Below, one piece after another: positions 1 through 10,917 of a stretch of 64,000 nucleotides of DNA. The notes below the pieces were generated by a model. The model was not told where the DNA came from and ran no database searches. It saw only the letters and a list, made by a program, of their open reading frames with translations. The position numbers and the translations under genes are program-made. The DNA comes from Pomphorhynchus laevis. Lineage: Eukaryota; Acanthocephala; Palaeacanthocephala; Echinorhynchida; Pomphorhynchidae. The stretch is taken from the NCBI GenBank assembly GCA_012934845.2, contig WNNJ02000107.1, positions 1 to 64,000 of the forward strand. Reading direction: 5' to 3'. How positions within the stretch are numbered: the stretch's first letter is position 1; every line of letters begins with the position of its first letter.

Positions 1-510
1 TTATATTATAATATTAATAATATTATAAAATATTATATAATAATATTATATTTTTTATAATATTATTAATATAATATTATATATAATATATATTTTATTG
101 CATACGTGTATTTACAAAATTATTTTAAGAAATTATTCTAAATAAATTATTCAAAAATAAACAAAATACTTTTTCTCGGATACCGTAAAAAATTATTTTA
201 TAGTAACATGAAACATCCGTTTTTACAAAATTATAAAATACTTTTCAAAAATATCAAGTCTCTAAATACATTTAATTATCACCTAAATGTATATTTTTTA
301 AATCGAATTTCAAAGAGTATTACAATTCCACATAAATGTTGTACAGTCAAAAATGTAAAATTATCAAATACTAACGTTGTTGACCAAAATAACAAAATAT
401 TCTTTCTATAAAAAGGTATGTCAATCAATGTAGACAATTGAAATTTTATATGATAATTTTTAAATAGTACGTTTTTCATTTCAGAACATTATAGAACAAT
501 TATTTCTCTT
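1..510. other. AT-rich flank, no gene seen
   Basis: The first ~200 bases are almost pure A/T with short palindromes. The rest up to the stop of the phosphatase gene has only short chance reading frames and is taken as its 3' flank. Confidence 0.5.
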
Positions 511-749
511 CTATAGCAAAATTTTCCAATCAAATCCAAGATTACTCGCGTGTTGAATAGGCGGTATTGGAGGTTCTTTAAGTTTCCAAACATCTGTAAT
601 CGGGTTCTTTTCACACATGTTAAGTCCAAGGTAAGAAACTTTCCTAATAACATTATTGAACTCTTGATATGATCTGGGTGCGTTTCCACATAGTTGTCTT
701 GTGCACACTTCTAACGTAGCCGCGTGGCCGCAGAGCATTATGCTAAAGC
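511..749 (-). CDS. Terminal exon of the UBASH3-like phosphatase
   Basis: Acceptor TTCAG at 752-750, then GFSIMLCGHAATLEV, which carries the second catalytic His (GHAATLE) of the PGAM-like fold. The exon continues through a YLG and a PPIPP segment typical of the UBASH3 C-terminus and ends in TAG at 513-511. The first two bases complete a Gly codon split by the phase-1 intron. Confidence 0.85.
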
Positions 750-3700
750 CTGAATTGTTTATTACTTTTAGTTTAATTATAAAGAAATAGTAAAAATTAA
801 TAAAATTTAAATTATATCAGCTAACTAAATCCACGTATTTAATATAATTAAAAAATAAACAAAACATAATAATGCTAAATCAAAATTTAATAATTAAATA
901 ATAAAATTAATAATTGTTTTTAGATTTTCTATAATTTAAATCAAGTTAAAATAAAAAATTGAAATTTAAAAAGTCATTTTTATGAATTGACTAATAAATA
1001 ACAGGCGTTGTATCAGAATAAGAATTAGAGGTCATCAGGATGAACTGCTATGTAATGAGGTGAACTGAGAATAGGGATTCAAGGTCGTCATCAGAAGGAA
1101 CTGCTCTGCTATCATGTTTCGACCCCTAACTCCTCTACCCAACATAGCAGCGGGGCCAAATACATGCTAATGATGTATTTCCTCTGAAATAACTATCTAG
1201 TATCTTATTCTAATACAAAGTATATTATTTAATTATCCATCCATAAAAATTTGCCACTTAAGAGTTTAAATTTATTCTTTATATTATTGTGTTGATTTAT
1301 ATATTTTACTATTTTCTGCTTGATGTTATTTTTATAGTAACCTACTTTAAAATATGTATCTATTAAATTATTTAAATGATTTTGAAGAAAGCCAATATCG
1401 TTACATATTGTTGCAATTCTTAAAATTTCATTATTTAATGTATTATATTTTATATTATATGGTATGCATAAATGCTCATGCAAAAATATGTTTCTTGTAA
1501 ATTTAAATATGTCATCTTTACGATATAAATTAATAGTAGTTTTAGTTAATGTTAATTTAATGTTCATATCTAGATATACACCTTCTTTATCATTAATATT
1601 GGTTTTGTTAAGAATAATGCTTTCTGGGAAAATGTGTTCACTAATTGAATAAAAATTATTAGAATTAAATACACATATATCATCAATGTATCGAAACATA
1701 TATTTCATATATTTATATTGTTTAGATTTAGTTTTTACACAGTTATGAACAAATTCATATTCTATAAAGCTTAAAAACAAGTCAGCTATAATTGGGCTAC
1801 TATTACCACCCATTGGAACACCTTTTATTTGTCAAAATATAGATGTTCCTACTTTTAAATAATTTTGATTTATCAAAATATTTAATGATTCTATTAATTC
1901 AATTTTATCCATACTTTTATATTTTATGCAATTTTATCCAGGCGGCGTTTCCGCGTTGTATCGCCGCGCTTATTCGTTGGGTCAACCATGAGTGAGTCTG
2001 GCCGTCTCCGGTAGAGCAAATAAGTTTCGTTCCGATCGCACATAAGAGCTTCGTTGTGCCAGGACTGAACGCTCCGACTGTTTCAACCCAAAGGGCGTGA
2101 ACGAGTATTGGCACTCGTCGAGATAGCTGTACTTGGCCTGTTTCTTATCTTCAGCGCACTAACCGAGGTCCCCTGCAAAAGAGACGACGTTTGACTTGTA
2201 GCTGGCTGCCCGGGTATTTAGGAAGGTAAAATTCCATAGCAAGATACGGCCGGTGTCCCAGGGTAACAACGTAGCGCCGTCCGGTTTGTTGCCCTCGTTT
2301 TGCAATAAACAGTTCGGCTCAATTCTTGAGAGAACTCCGGCGGCTTGGAGCGTCATTTGAAGAAGCAGGTTTTTTTCCGAGTGACGTAGATGACGAGTTT
2401 TGGAACGCCGGCAATCCAATGCGTGTGAGCTTCCCTTTATTATAACTTTACGACATACGCACAGTATGGCTGACTACCGTGTACACATAATCTCAACGCA
2501 ACGGTCAGAGACAAAAATAGATCGTCTTCGTCTTTGGTCAGAGACAAATATAGATAGCATCGGTGTAGGTAATCGGAGTAGCTGTAAGAAAAGCACCAGA
2601 CTATATATAGACGGCAAGCAGCCGTCTCCATATAAAAAAATAAAAGATAAATTTTTATTTCTGATTATTAACTATTTTTTGATCTATTTTTACATATTTT
2701 TGTAATTTGTCTGTGTTTAAATTATTATTTAAATAATAATTAATTACTATAATCCTGAAAATTTTCTCCAAAATTTCCTTTTTATAGGAAAATTTGTAGA
2801 AATTTTATTTTTATTTTTTTAAATTTTATTTATTTTTTTTTAATTTTATTTTCTGTTGATATTTCCTGATAACTGCTAGTCAACAGCAGTTATCAATCCG
2901 TATTTTTAGTACAACGGACGTAGCCGGGTATTGAAAATCATCGTGCACCATAACTGAAAGAAATTAATAATTGAAGCTCAATATCCAGAACCGATAGTCG
3001 GCTTTAACTTATTGAGCTTCATCAGTTTAGAATTCAAGAGTGCTCATTTATGTTTCACGATGATTTAAAAAGAATTTACTCAAGGATAATTATTACATGA
3101 CGAGCACGAGATCGCGAAAACTCAAGTTGATCATTGTAAAATCAATTATTTTATTTACAATATTAAGTTTGTTTTATATTAATATTATTTTATTTGCAAT
3201 ATTTTATAATAAACCTTAACCATAAAAAAGTTGCGTAAAGTTTAGAATTTTGTAATTAAATTTGATTTTGAATTTTTAATTGCTACTAAAAGCTAATTGA
3301 AATATTTGTTTTGCAATAAACAAATTTTTATTTCTTTCTATATACATTTATTTATATATTTATTATATTTATTCATTTATTTATACATTTATTTATTTGT
3401 CCAAAAGTAAATCACATGTAATTGCAGTATTATAAATTTAAGAATAATTAAAGAGGACATTATTGCAATATTTTAAATTGAAGAATATATTTAGAAAATG
3501 TTTTTTCTTTACTAATTTTTCATTTGTTTAAAAAATCAATAATACTTACCTGTTCTATTAGTGCTTTCGATTGCATGTAAGACAGATTTGTAGCTTCTAT
3601 TGTAAAAATCCAAATAATGTTCTTTCGGGTTAAGCTGATTCATGTGAATACAAGGAATATATGACAAATCTATATTGTAGCCCATCGTTGACAATTCCAT

Positions 3701-6700
3701 CGGTGTTAATAAATTCGGTAATCCCGAACGCTCATACCATCCCAAATATTCAAATAATCCCGGTTCAATTCGAATGGCAACAGTTTTGTCTAGTCCAATT
3801 CCTATTAAACAAATTTTAGTAAATGATAAGAGTACATTTGTTAAAATGCTATCTTCGTGGCCATCAGCTAAAGGCGCATGTCAACGTATGGCATTTATCT
3901 GTACTCTTTATGCCATCATCCGTTTAAATACAATTTATATTTGACAATTGAGCAGTTTTTGATAATCTTTCTTAGATTAATTTTTGTTTTAGATTATTTC
4001 TTGAATATCAAATAACTAACTAAGTCTACGTATTTTATATTATTTATAAATAAAAAATAATGTTAAATAAAAAATAACTAAATAATAAATAAATAATTAT
4101 AAAGTTATAATTTAAAATAAAAATCAATTTTTATGAATTGATTAATAAATAATATATCATGTATTCGAATAAGGAATGTATGTCATCAGAACTTGTATTT
4201 TAAGCATTTATGAGTCAATTATATTATGTAAGGCTTAAAAATAAGTCAGCTATAATTGGGCTGCTATTTATTCATATTACTTCTTATATTTTTACAGATC
4301 AGAAGGTAATAAAAAATAATTAATTATAAGTTAACTATAATTAACTTATTAAACCTCTAAAATTATTCCAAAAATTGTAGTTGATTTAGAAAAATCAACT
4401 TATTACGATAATCCAAACCGGATATAACGAATATAAAATTCGCACAATTATATCGGGTTTTAATTCCTATAAAATAGCGATCAACAGAAAATAACAGCGC
4501 TAATAATGCAGAGCGAGTAAAACATTCTATCAATTTTATATTAATAAATCTATTTTGTTATAAAAGAATGTAGAAACAGCGAAATAATTTTAAATTATTA
4601 ATATTCCAATTCATTCAGTCTCCATTCAATGTAAATGTATATTCTGTGGCTTTGTGCATCCTACTGCATGATTTTTATTGCCCACATTTGTCTAAATTAG
4701 AATTAGCTGAGATTGAAAAACTACGCAGATTCTTATTATCCGCACACCTGTCTAAATTCCTATTGAAGTATTAAGGTCTATATAACTGATGTTAAATATT
4801 TTTTACTTCTAGTTTAATGACTGCAATATTTTTTCTCAATCCCATACCGAAAGGCTATGTGGATAAATAAATTTTTCTATTAATTATTAATATTATAATT
4901 AACTTATAATAAAATATTTATTTTAATATTATACATTAAAAGTACAAATAATATATAAATAATAATATTAAATAATATATAAATTGATATATTAAAACTA
5001 TGTTTGAAATATTAAAACTATTTATTTGAAATATTAAAACAATTTATTTGGTATAATATTTGATTTATTTGTAGTGTCAAAACGGTTAATGCAACGGTTC
5101 TTTTACCTTTTAATATGCTGTCAGCAGTTTGAATGCATCTTAGAGCTGGAGAAGAATAGCATTGATCAATGAGTGTTGCTTGACTGTGTAATGCTTGACC
5201 TTTATAGAAAGTTATAAAATGTTGATTCATAACTCTAAATTTACCTGTCAGCCGAGCCTGGAATGCTCCAATTTCCGTTAGAGGACAATCCCCTTTAAAG
5301 GATTGTGTTGGATTCAATCTATTGGGAATTTTACTCGGCAAGTTAATGTTGTTTCTCTTGTATGATCCTGTATAAAATTGTAAAGTGGACATTGCAGCAA
5401 CGTTGCAGTTGTAACAATTTTATGAGTCTACAACACTATTGTATGTGGTACGATATAAAAAATATTATTTATTTTTATATTATTTTTAATTTATTTATTT
5501 TTTTGCTAGCTCTTTAAAAAATTGATATTTCGGCAACTCTTAAAACAATAAGCCTTTACAATGGATGCAAATGTTCACTTGCTAAACAATTTCTTTAAAG
5601 TTTATTTTGCCTGATTTAATCAAAATCCAAAAAACGCATACCGTTTTCTAAAAACTGAAAAACGGTGTGTCAACAATGAGTTGACACACCGTTTACGATG
5701 ATTGTTTATATGATTTATTAACGTTCACATGACATTACTATACATACATTACTATACATAATGTATAGTAATATATTATATTACTATCATATCGTTTTGT
5801 ATATTTTATACATTTTATTCAGTAAAATTTATCTAAAGTATTATGTATTTAAAGTTGGCCAGCAAATTTGACGTTTACAAATCGCAAATAAAGACATTTT
5901 TACAATTAATTATTTAATGAACAATTCATAATAGTTCTTTTATATTACAATAAATATAATATATTACATATATTACATTATATATTTCATCCAAAATTCT
6001 AAATAAAATATTAAATATGGATCAGCATTTGTTATTTTGGAAATCATTACATGATATTAGTAGTAAAATACACTGATATACACATAAAACGAATTAACAA
6101 CGTCACCAAATAAATTCGCTCAATGTCTTTCCTTCTATTGTGGGCAGCGTCGTGTCCCTCGGCGGCCGAATTCGCGAAGGTTGACTGAAGCTGGTCCGTC
6201 GCAGTCGCTGTTCATCCTTCGCAGGCTACTGTATTGCTCGTTGCGGTGATATGAAATGTGAAACTCCGTCGCCTCAACTTCGATTTGCCGATTCGCTTCA
6301 AAGCTGTTTTTGCTAGCGCTCTTGTCGTTCAACAAAGGAGCTAGGCTCTCCGTTATATGAAGGGTGTGTAAAGGATCTTGGCTGCAATCTTCGCTTATCG
6401 TGCTGCTGTTAATAATCCACGGCATAATTCCTTCCTGGTGAATGACAATGGAAACGCGTTTGAGGCGAGCAAAGGCCACCAGTGCCTCATTTCCGGCAAG
6501 CACACGCGGTTTGCCAAGCTGCGCGATCGATTTGTCAAAGTTTTTGAAAAAATGCCCAAACTCCGTCTTGTTGGCCTTCAGGTAGTCGCAAACATTCGCA
6601 CAATACTCTGAGTGATTATCGAAATTACCCGTCATACGGTCAGAGAGGGCGTGAAATAGGGAGTTACCATCGCTGGGGACCTCGCGGATCACAATCCCGT

Positions 6701-9700
6701 AATCATTGAGCTGGTTATGAAATGCAGCAGAAATCCCGTCAGCTGCTGTGCAGCGCAGCTGCCGTATGTCCCTTATAGAGTTATCACGAGAGTCGAATTG
6801 TTCGAATAAGTTTTTTTCTGCATCGGACTTATACAGAGAAGTTTCCTCTCTCGCCGTTTCCGCACATTTGATTCATTGATTCATTCAATAATTTATTGAT
6901 ATACAATAAATATAATAAATTACATCCAAAATTCTAAATAAAATATTAAATATGGATCAGCATTGGTTATTTTTAACTTAAATACATTTTATTTTAAATA
7001 CTAATTTTCATTTCTTTAAAATTAACTTAAATTTAAATTAATTTTAAATTTAAATTAATTGGACAGGCAAATTATAATTTTAGAATACCTTGATAGTCAA
7101 ATGATTTTAAGGTCCAGTTCCCACCAAATGCAAAATCAACACGCTCTCCATGCCTTACACAGAATATTCGTTGAATTGTTGTTGGTTCCCTGATGATATG
7201 GTTGTTGTGATTACAGCGTGTACTTCCATACATCGCATTATGTCGGTTTTGCTGCTTGTCACTGTAATTTATGGATTGCAACGATGGATACTAGGTAAAT
7301 ATGTTTTGTTTTTCTGAAATTAAATCAAATACACATTTTTTTACATTAAATATTTCTATTTTAATATCGGGGATTTGGTAACTAGCCATGTGTGACCAAT
7401 TACTGACCGCTTTTTTATTAAATACAATTCAGCTATTTTATATTAGTGTGACGACTATTAGCATTCCTACTTTATAAACGATAACAACCTACATATCATA
7501 TCAATAAGTTACATAATTTACTACTTTAATCAGATTTGAACTTAGAACGTCTGAATCGCGATTCAACGGTACATCCACTAAGCTGGCTGCTCCAGTAGTG
7601 TATATATACATTTTTGTATATTACTTTGAATCGTAACGTTGAATATTGCGATAGAGACGTCCTGATTTCGAATCTGATCAACACCATTGTACGGAGTAAC
7701 AGATAATAAGGGTCGAAACGTAAAATGTAGCTCTGGATCAGCAGCTGATGATACCCAGCCATACTTATTAGTAGCGTCCTTCTGTATCAAGAAGAAGAGT
7801 AATACATGTAAGGATTATGTCGTGACACAATCAGAAGAATTTAAGCTCACAGATGCAATCCAGTCAAGTTAAAAACATTCATTGCAAGTGCCACATGAAA
7901 AACAGTGATCCGGCATTCCTACTTTATAAACGATAACATCCTACATATCATATCAATAAGTTACATAATCATATCGATTACCATTTCATATCAACAATTA
8001 CAAATATAAAACAAATGACCTACTTTTCCCACCAATTTCTATTCTGATTGAAGAATCGGGAATACTAATCAGCATAAACTGAATCTATGCTGTTTCGACT
8101 TTTGAGTCTCATCAGTAGAGGGATGCTGCACAACTGGATAGAAGTGTAGTGAACCCCTAGACAGCTCAATAAGTCTTTCGAGTACACATCCATGTACTAG
8201 GACATGGATGTGTACTCGAAAGACTTATTGAGCTGTCTAGGGGTGCTGCACTTCTATCTAGTTGTGTAGCATCCCTCTACTGATGAGACTCAAAATTCGA
8301 AACAGCATAGAGTCAGTTTACTAGGACATTCATTATTAGGACATCCATGTACTAGGACACTGACGTTTACTAAAAAACTTATTGAGCTGTCTAGGGATGT
8401 TGCACTTCAATCCAATTGTGCAGCAGCCTCCTAATGATGAGACTCAAAAGTCGAAACAGCATCGAGTCAGTTTATGCTGTTTAGCCTTCCCGGTTCCTTC
8501 AATCAGAATTACAAATATGTCAAAATTGTATTTTTGCGAATAAAAGATTTCGTTCAGTGATAGGATGAGTATCAATCAATTGTCTAATTATCAACATTTT
8601 ACATATTCCATTGTAAATTCTTCCGTGCCAAATTTGTTATTGATAATTTGTTTAGATTATCAAGATTATCGAGATAGATTATCAAGATCATCCTATCAAA
8701 AGATTTTGATAGGATGAGTATCAATCAATTGTCTAATTATCAACATTTTACAGATTTCATTGTAAATTCTTCCGTGCTAAATTTGTTATTGATAATTTGT
8801 CTAATAGCTTTACTTAATTTTACAGACATTACAAGCACTCCTTGATACGATATTAAACATAATATAAATAAAATTCAAAAAGTACATATCTAAGAATATA
8901 ATATTAAATGTAAAAATTGCGTTGATGTTTAAATATTTGCAGATATACTTTCTGAATTTATTAAAATTTAAAATATCACAAATATCTGGACTTAAAATAT
9001 AAACCAATAATTTTGGTAACAAATTACGCATTAGATGATGTAATATCATAAAACAAAATTTGCTAAAATAAAAGTTTATCACCGATCCTGAAAAACTTTT
9101 CGTTGATCTTAGTTATCAATTAAAGCCACTAATTTTGATGCCTAAATATCAACAGCAATTTTACAGTAATTTCATAAAAGCAAACTATTTGTTTTAATTG
9201 ATTTCATTCAATTTGACGCTTTTTTATCGATATGTTGTTTCAATTAAAAATGATGAAAATATTAAAACTTTTTTATAATTCTCCACAATGATTGGCAACT
9301 ATGCCAATCATTAGCCACATAAATGGTGTCATCATTGACGTATGTGTCAATCATTTGGCATAGTTAATTTGGCAATCAACCAAATATATTACATTCATAT
9401 ATTATATTCATTAAAGAATAAATGTAAAATATATTTTGATAAATTTAGAATAGACTACAAATTACTCAGTAATTACGAAAGCTGCATGAATATATCTAAT
9501 TTCATAAATCACACTTTATAGTAGTAAAAAGACTTTAGAAAATTTTCTGAAGATGCTAGTAGTTACTAGCGAAATATCAAAATATTTTTTTTGTCGTTTA
9601 ACTATACCTGATAGTTCATGGAAATTTAAATGTTTAAATACAGATCAGGATGGATATATTTCTAATAATCTCTAAAGTAATTTTAGAAATTTTATAGAAA

Positions 9701-10917
9701 TTGGTAAGGGTAAATTATAGTTTTACACAATTTTGTCTTTCATTGACAATCTAATCGTGATTTTAAAAATACATAAATTTTACCTTCTGTACAGTTTTAA
9801 CTGCTTCCATCGCCATATTTTTGCTGTGTAATCCATTATTTTCGCCAAACGGATTTTGAAACCGTTGTAATTGCCTGTTTATTTTCGTCACTAATTCAGA
9901 TGGTTGACTGTATAACCTGAAAGCAACATTAAAAAACGATTATGTGGAAAAGTTCATAATAATTAGTAGAAGCTACCGATTTTTCGAGGATTTATCCATT
10001 TGATTACTCAACATAGTGTTCTTTACAGTTGTTTGCTGATTCTGCCCGATTCCATCACCTAGGATATCTTCAGTGACATGTAAATCAGGCACATGATTGA
10101 TAATTTTCGGATTATCGTTATTTTGTAATGATAAATTCGGTTCATCGCGAAGCCATTTGGATCGACGATAAACGCTGCTATGACGTCTAAACGATCGATT
10201 ATTGTCTTCGCCGACGACAATCTTCGGTGTTACCCTTGGAACGATAGGTTGATCATAACCATGCGGTGTTCGCATGCTGCTATTCAGTAAGGATGAACGC
10301 TTATTAGGAGCAGTGTGTGATACTCTAGATTGCTGACTAGGATCGTTTATGGCCAAAGAGTGAGAGGAAGGCGCACTACCAGCTATGCTAATTGACGAAT
10401 AACCTACCGATCTGGCTGGTAGATGATCGACTCGGTTCAGACGAGCTTGATTAGCTACACTACCGTTACCCGCACGTGTAGAACCCCAAGTTGTAGGAAT
10501 GTCTAAAAAATAATGGTTATTCAATAATTGATTGTAGCTTTGTTTTCTTGAAGCATTGGGAGCTACCGATGTTTGGTTTGTCGAAGATGAATTTTTTAGA
10601 TAATGTGCACCTTGTTGTTGAAAATGGTCGTACAATGATGAAGGGGTTTTTATAGATGAAGGATTGATATCACTATTGTCTACTAATATTTCGTAATTAT
10701 TAAGGTCAGCTTCACTTTTTCCCACACTAGACGCTGCGATTTGATTATCCAAATCGTGTACAGAAGAAGTATGAATCATTCTGTTTTGATCATATGGTTG
10801 TTCGATTATACGCTTGGTCGAATCAACTGGATTACCCATCTGGTAATGATTATAGTGCTGAAGTAGTTTGTTGTTGGTAAAGTGTTTAGAATTGTATGGA
10901 TTTTGCATAGCATACAT
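511..10917 (-). CDS. Histidine phosphatase of the UBASH3/Sts (PGAM-like) type, six exons
   Basis: Gene model built by eye on the minus strand: 10917-9977, 9916-9784, 7290-7089, 5367-5107, 3801-3550 and 749-511. All junctions are GT-AG and keep frame; the total is 2028 bases, 675 residues plus stop. The last three introns are all phase 1. The C-terminal ~280 residues are a PGAM-like phosphatase domain: the RHG motif in VRHGERVDFAFG, the second Arg in SSPALR, the Glu in EPGLFE and the second His in CGHAATLE. This is the arrangement of UBASH3/Sts and insect ecdysteroid-phosphate phosphatases, which remove phosphate from phosphotyrosine or small substrates. The N-terminal ~360 residues are rich in Asn, Ser and Gln with no UBA or SH3 domain that I can see. 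The first exon could have another start or an upstream non-coding exon. The phosphatase part is firm, the N-terminus less so. Confidence 0.75.
815..1215 (-). repeat. Dispersed repeat next to the Penelope-like RT
   Basis: This segment recurs, diverged, at about 4005-4200, 24640-24960 and 25030-25200. Shared landmarks are a start like CAGCTAACTRARTC, an AT-rich stretch, TTTTTATGAATTGA, and a tail with GGAACTGCTATGCTATC and TATTTCCTCTGA. It lies just 3' of the Penelope-like RT frame and is probably the terminal region of that element, but the full element is not present to prove it. Confidence 0.5.
1229..1918 (-). mobile_element. Penelope-like or related reverse transcriptase fragment
   Basis: Minus-strand frame with the RT motifs PMGGNSSPIIADLF and FRYIDDI, followed by DKEGVYLDMNI and a C-terminal part of the type seen in Penelope-like and allied animal RTs. 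About 230 residues remain; an in-frame TGA just upstream of the PMGG motif interrupts the reading. No GIY-YIG endonuclease is visible, so the element is 5'-truncated or from an endonuclease-free branch. A ~37-base piece of the same RT recurs at 4230-4266. It lies in the last intron of the phosphatase gene. The clade assignment is tentative. Confidence 0.6.
1920..2425 (-). mobile_element. Endonuclease-domain fragment of a second retroelement
   Basis: A GC-richer block whose minus-strand reading gives NKPDGATLLPWDTGRILLW and, after frame changes, VETVGAFSPG and ISAAIQRGNAAW. The series PDG-xTLxPW, VETxGxxxP and AIQRGNA marks the C-terminal restriction-like-endonuclease part of a widespread animal RT family. 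At least one frameshift and several stops make it dead. It abuts the Penelope-like RT almost base to base. The family is recognised from motif order only. Confidence 0.5.
2426..3549. other. Intron remainder with small hairpins
   Basis: No coding sequence is supported. Three small inverted repeats occur: AGACGGC/GCCGTCT at 2609-2627, GATAACTGCT/AGCAGTTATC at 2868-2894, and GAAGCTCAATA/TATTGAGCTTC at 2973-3020. A short direct repeat around GGTCAGAGACAAA lies at about 2505-2560. Confidence 0.45.
3550..3801 (-). CDS. Fifth exon of the UBASH3-like phosphatase
   Basis: Acceptor AATAG at 3806-3802 and donor ACAG|GTAAGTATT at 3550/3549. It encodes RIEPGLFEYLGWYERSG, with the Glu of the phosphatase active site, and a helical segment through NRTG. 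It is phase 1 at both ends. Confidence 0.85.
3802..5106. other. Intron with repeat pieces, no gene
   Basis: About 1.3 kb of AT-rich intron. It holds a copy of the dispersed repeat (about 4005-4200) and a ~37-base fragment of the Penelope-like RT at 4230-4266. Nothing else coding was found. Confidence 0.5.
5107..5367 (-). CDS. Fourth exon of the UBASH3-like phosphatase
   Basis: Acceptor TACAG at 5372-5368, donor AAAAG|GTAAAA at 5107/5106. It encodes the segment from GSYKRNN through CPLTEIGAFQARLTG and SSPALRCIQTADSILK, holding the PLTExGxxQA and SxALR motifs of the histidine phosphatase fold. Phase 1 at both ends. Confidence 0.85.
5368..6134. other. Intron stretch with one perfect hairpin
   Basis: AT-rich. 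The one clear structure is a perfect 15-bp inverted repeat, AAACGGTGTGTCAAC at 5660-5674 and its complement at 5680-5694, with loop AATGA. Nested ACATTACTATACAT repeats follow at about 5740-5780. Confidence 0.5.
6135..6872 (-). pseudogene. OTU-like cysteine protease domain with Ser at the Cys position
   Basis: An open frame of ~245 codons (6872-6135) inside an intron of the phosphatase gene, GC-richer than the intron around it. Motif order fits an OTU deubiquitinase: VPSDGNSLFHALSD (canonical DGNCLF), then FARLKRVSIVIHQEG and a late hydrophobic-x-His stretch, EFHISYH. The catalytic Cys is replaced by Ser, so it should not hydrolyse ubiquitin chains. There is no good ATG at the 5' end; the frame opens after a TGA at 6875-6873 with GTG at 6692 the nearest start-like codon. 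OTU domains are carried by several non-LTR retroelements, so this may be a piece of one, or a decayed retrocopy of a host OTUD gene. Confidence 0.6.
7089..7290 (-). CDS. Third exon of the UBASH3-like phosphatase (RHG motif)
   Basis: It starts after CCTAG (7295-7291) with YPSLQSINY and ends at donor CAAG|GTATTC (7089/7088). It holds IFCVRHGERVDFAFG, the catalytic RHG of the PGAM-like domain. The acceptor has a weak pyrimidine tract; it is chosen because it removes an in-frame TAG and matches the phase-0 end of the preceding exon. Confidence 0.8.
7529..7612 (-). repeat. Head of SINE-like repeat, inverted
   Basis: A minus-strand copy of the tRNA-like head of the family described at 7613-7905: A-box-like CAGCTTAGTGGATG and B-box-like AGTTCAAATCT. 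It lies head to head with the next copy across a short TA-rich spacer. Confidence 0.6.
7613..7905 (+). repeat. SINE-like repeat with tRNA-like head
   Basis: Member of a family with copies here and at 13065-13340, 13385-13712, 13815-14175 and 19622-19808. The head has a B-box-like TTTCGAATCT and, in better copies, an A-box-like GCCTAGTGGATG about 45 bases before it, as in tRNA-derived SINEs. The body carries GGGTCGAAACG at 7710-7720 and CTGATGATACCC at 7745-7756, then GTATCAAG and a GAAGAATTTAA tail. I cannot name a known family. Confidence 0.65.
8041..8509. repeat. Foldback repeat with three hammerhead-like cores
   Basis: Ends are inverted: ATTCTGATTGAAG at 8041 and its complement ending at 8509. 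Inside, arms of ~125 bases (8070-8190 and 8200-8320) are inverted copies; the centre is a near-perfect ~40-bp palindrome around 8195. A third, direct copy fills 8340-8480. Each copy has CTGATGA (or ATGATGA), a GACT-CAAA-AGTC hairpin (partly eroded in the middle copy), then GAAAC and, in the outer copies, a CAGCATA/TATGCTG stem: the order of a hammerhead ribozyme core. It is non-coding and sits in the intron between exons 2 and 3 of the phosphatase gene. Confidence 0.7.
8559..8805. repeat. Tandem duplication, period about 149 bases
   Basis: GATAGGATGAGTATCAATC starts at 8559 and again at 8708; about 100 bases of each unit match with a few substitutions. The stretch between the copies is an AT-rich series of ATTATCAAGAT-type repeats. 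Confidence 0.7.
8806..9783. other. Intron sequence with a weak inverted repeat
   Basis: No gene is supported. At 9285-9370 TGATTGGCAACTATGCCAATCA and related TGACG/CGTCA segments form nested inverted repeats. The 90-residue minus-strand frame at 8810-9082 is AT-driven and has no recognisable feature. Confidence 0.4.
9784..9916 (-). CDS. Second exon of the UBASH3-like gene model
   Basis: Acceptor TTTCAG at 9922-9917 and donor AGAAG|GTAAAATTT at 9784/9783. It gives LYSQPSELVTKINRQLQRFQ and on to AVKTVQK, probably helical. The first base completes an Arg codon with the previous exon, and the end is phase 0, matching the next exon. The frame fit across both junctions is the main support; I do not recognise the domain. 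Confidence 0.6.
9977..10917 (-). CDS. First coding exon of the UBASH3-like gene model, low-complexity N-terminus
   Basis: ATG at 10917 follows an in-frame TAA about 30 bases upstream. 313 codons rich in Asn, Ser, Gln and His, with no globular domain seen; it contains RRHSSVYRRSKWLRDEP, a basic stretch that could be a phosphorylation or binding site. Donor AATCG|GTAGC at 9977/9976 leaves phase 2, which the exon at 9916 completes. It could instead belong to a separate gene, but the perfect phase fit argues for one transcript. Confidence 0.55.

Noticed and set aside
1060-1215. Hammerhead in the dispersed repeat next to the Penelope-like RT (minus strand GGGGTCGAAAC and CTGATGAC)
   Set aside because: The motifs are present but the stems between them do not form a convincing core, and the second copy (24800) lacks CTGATGA.
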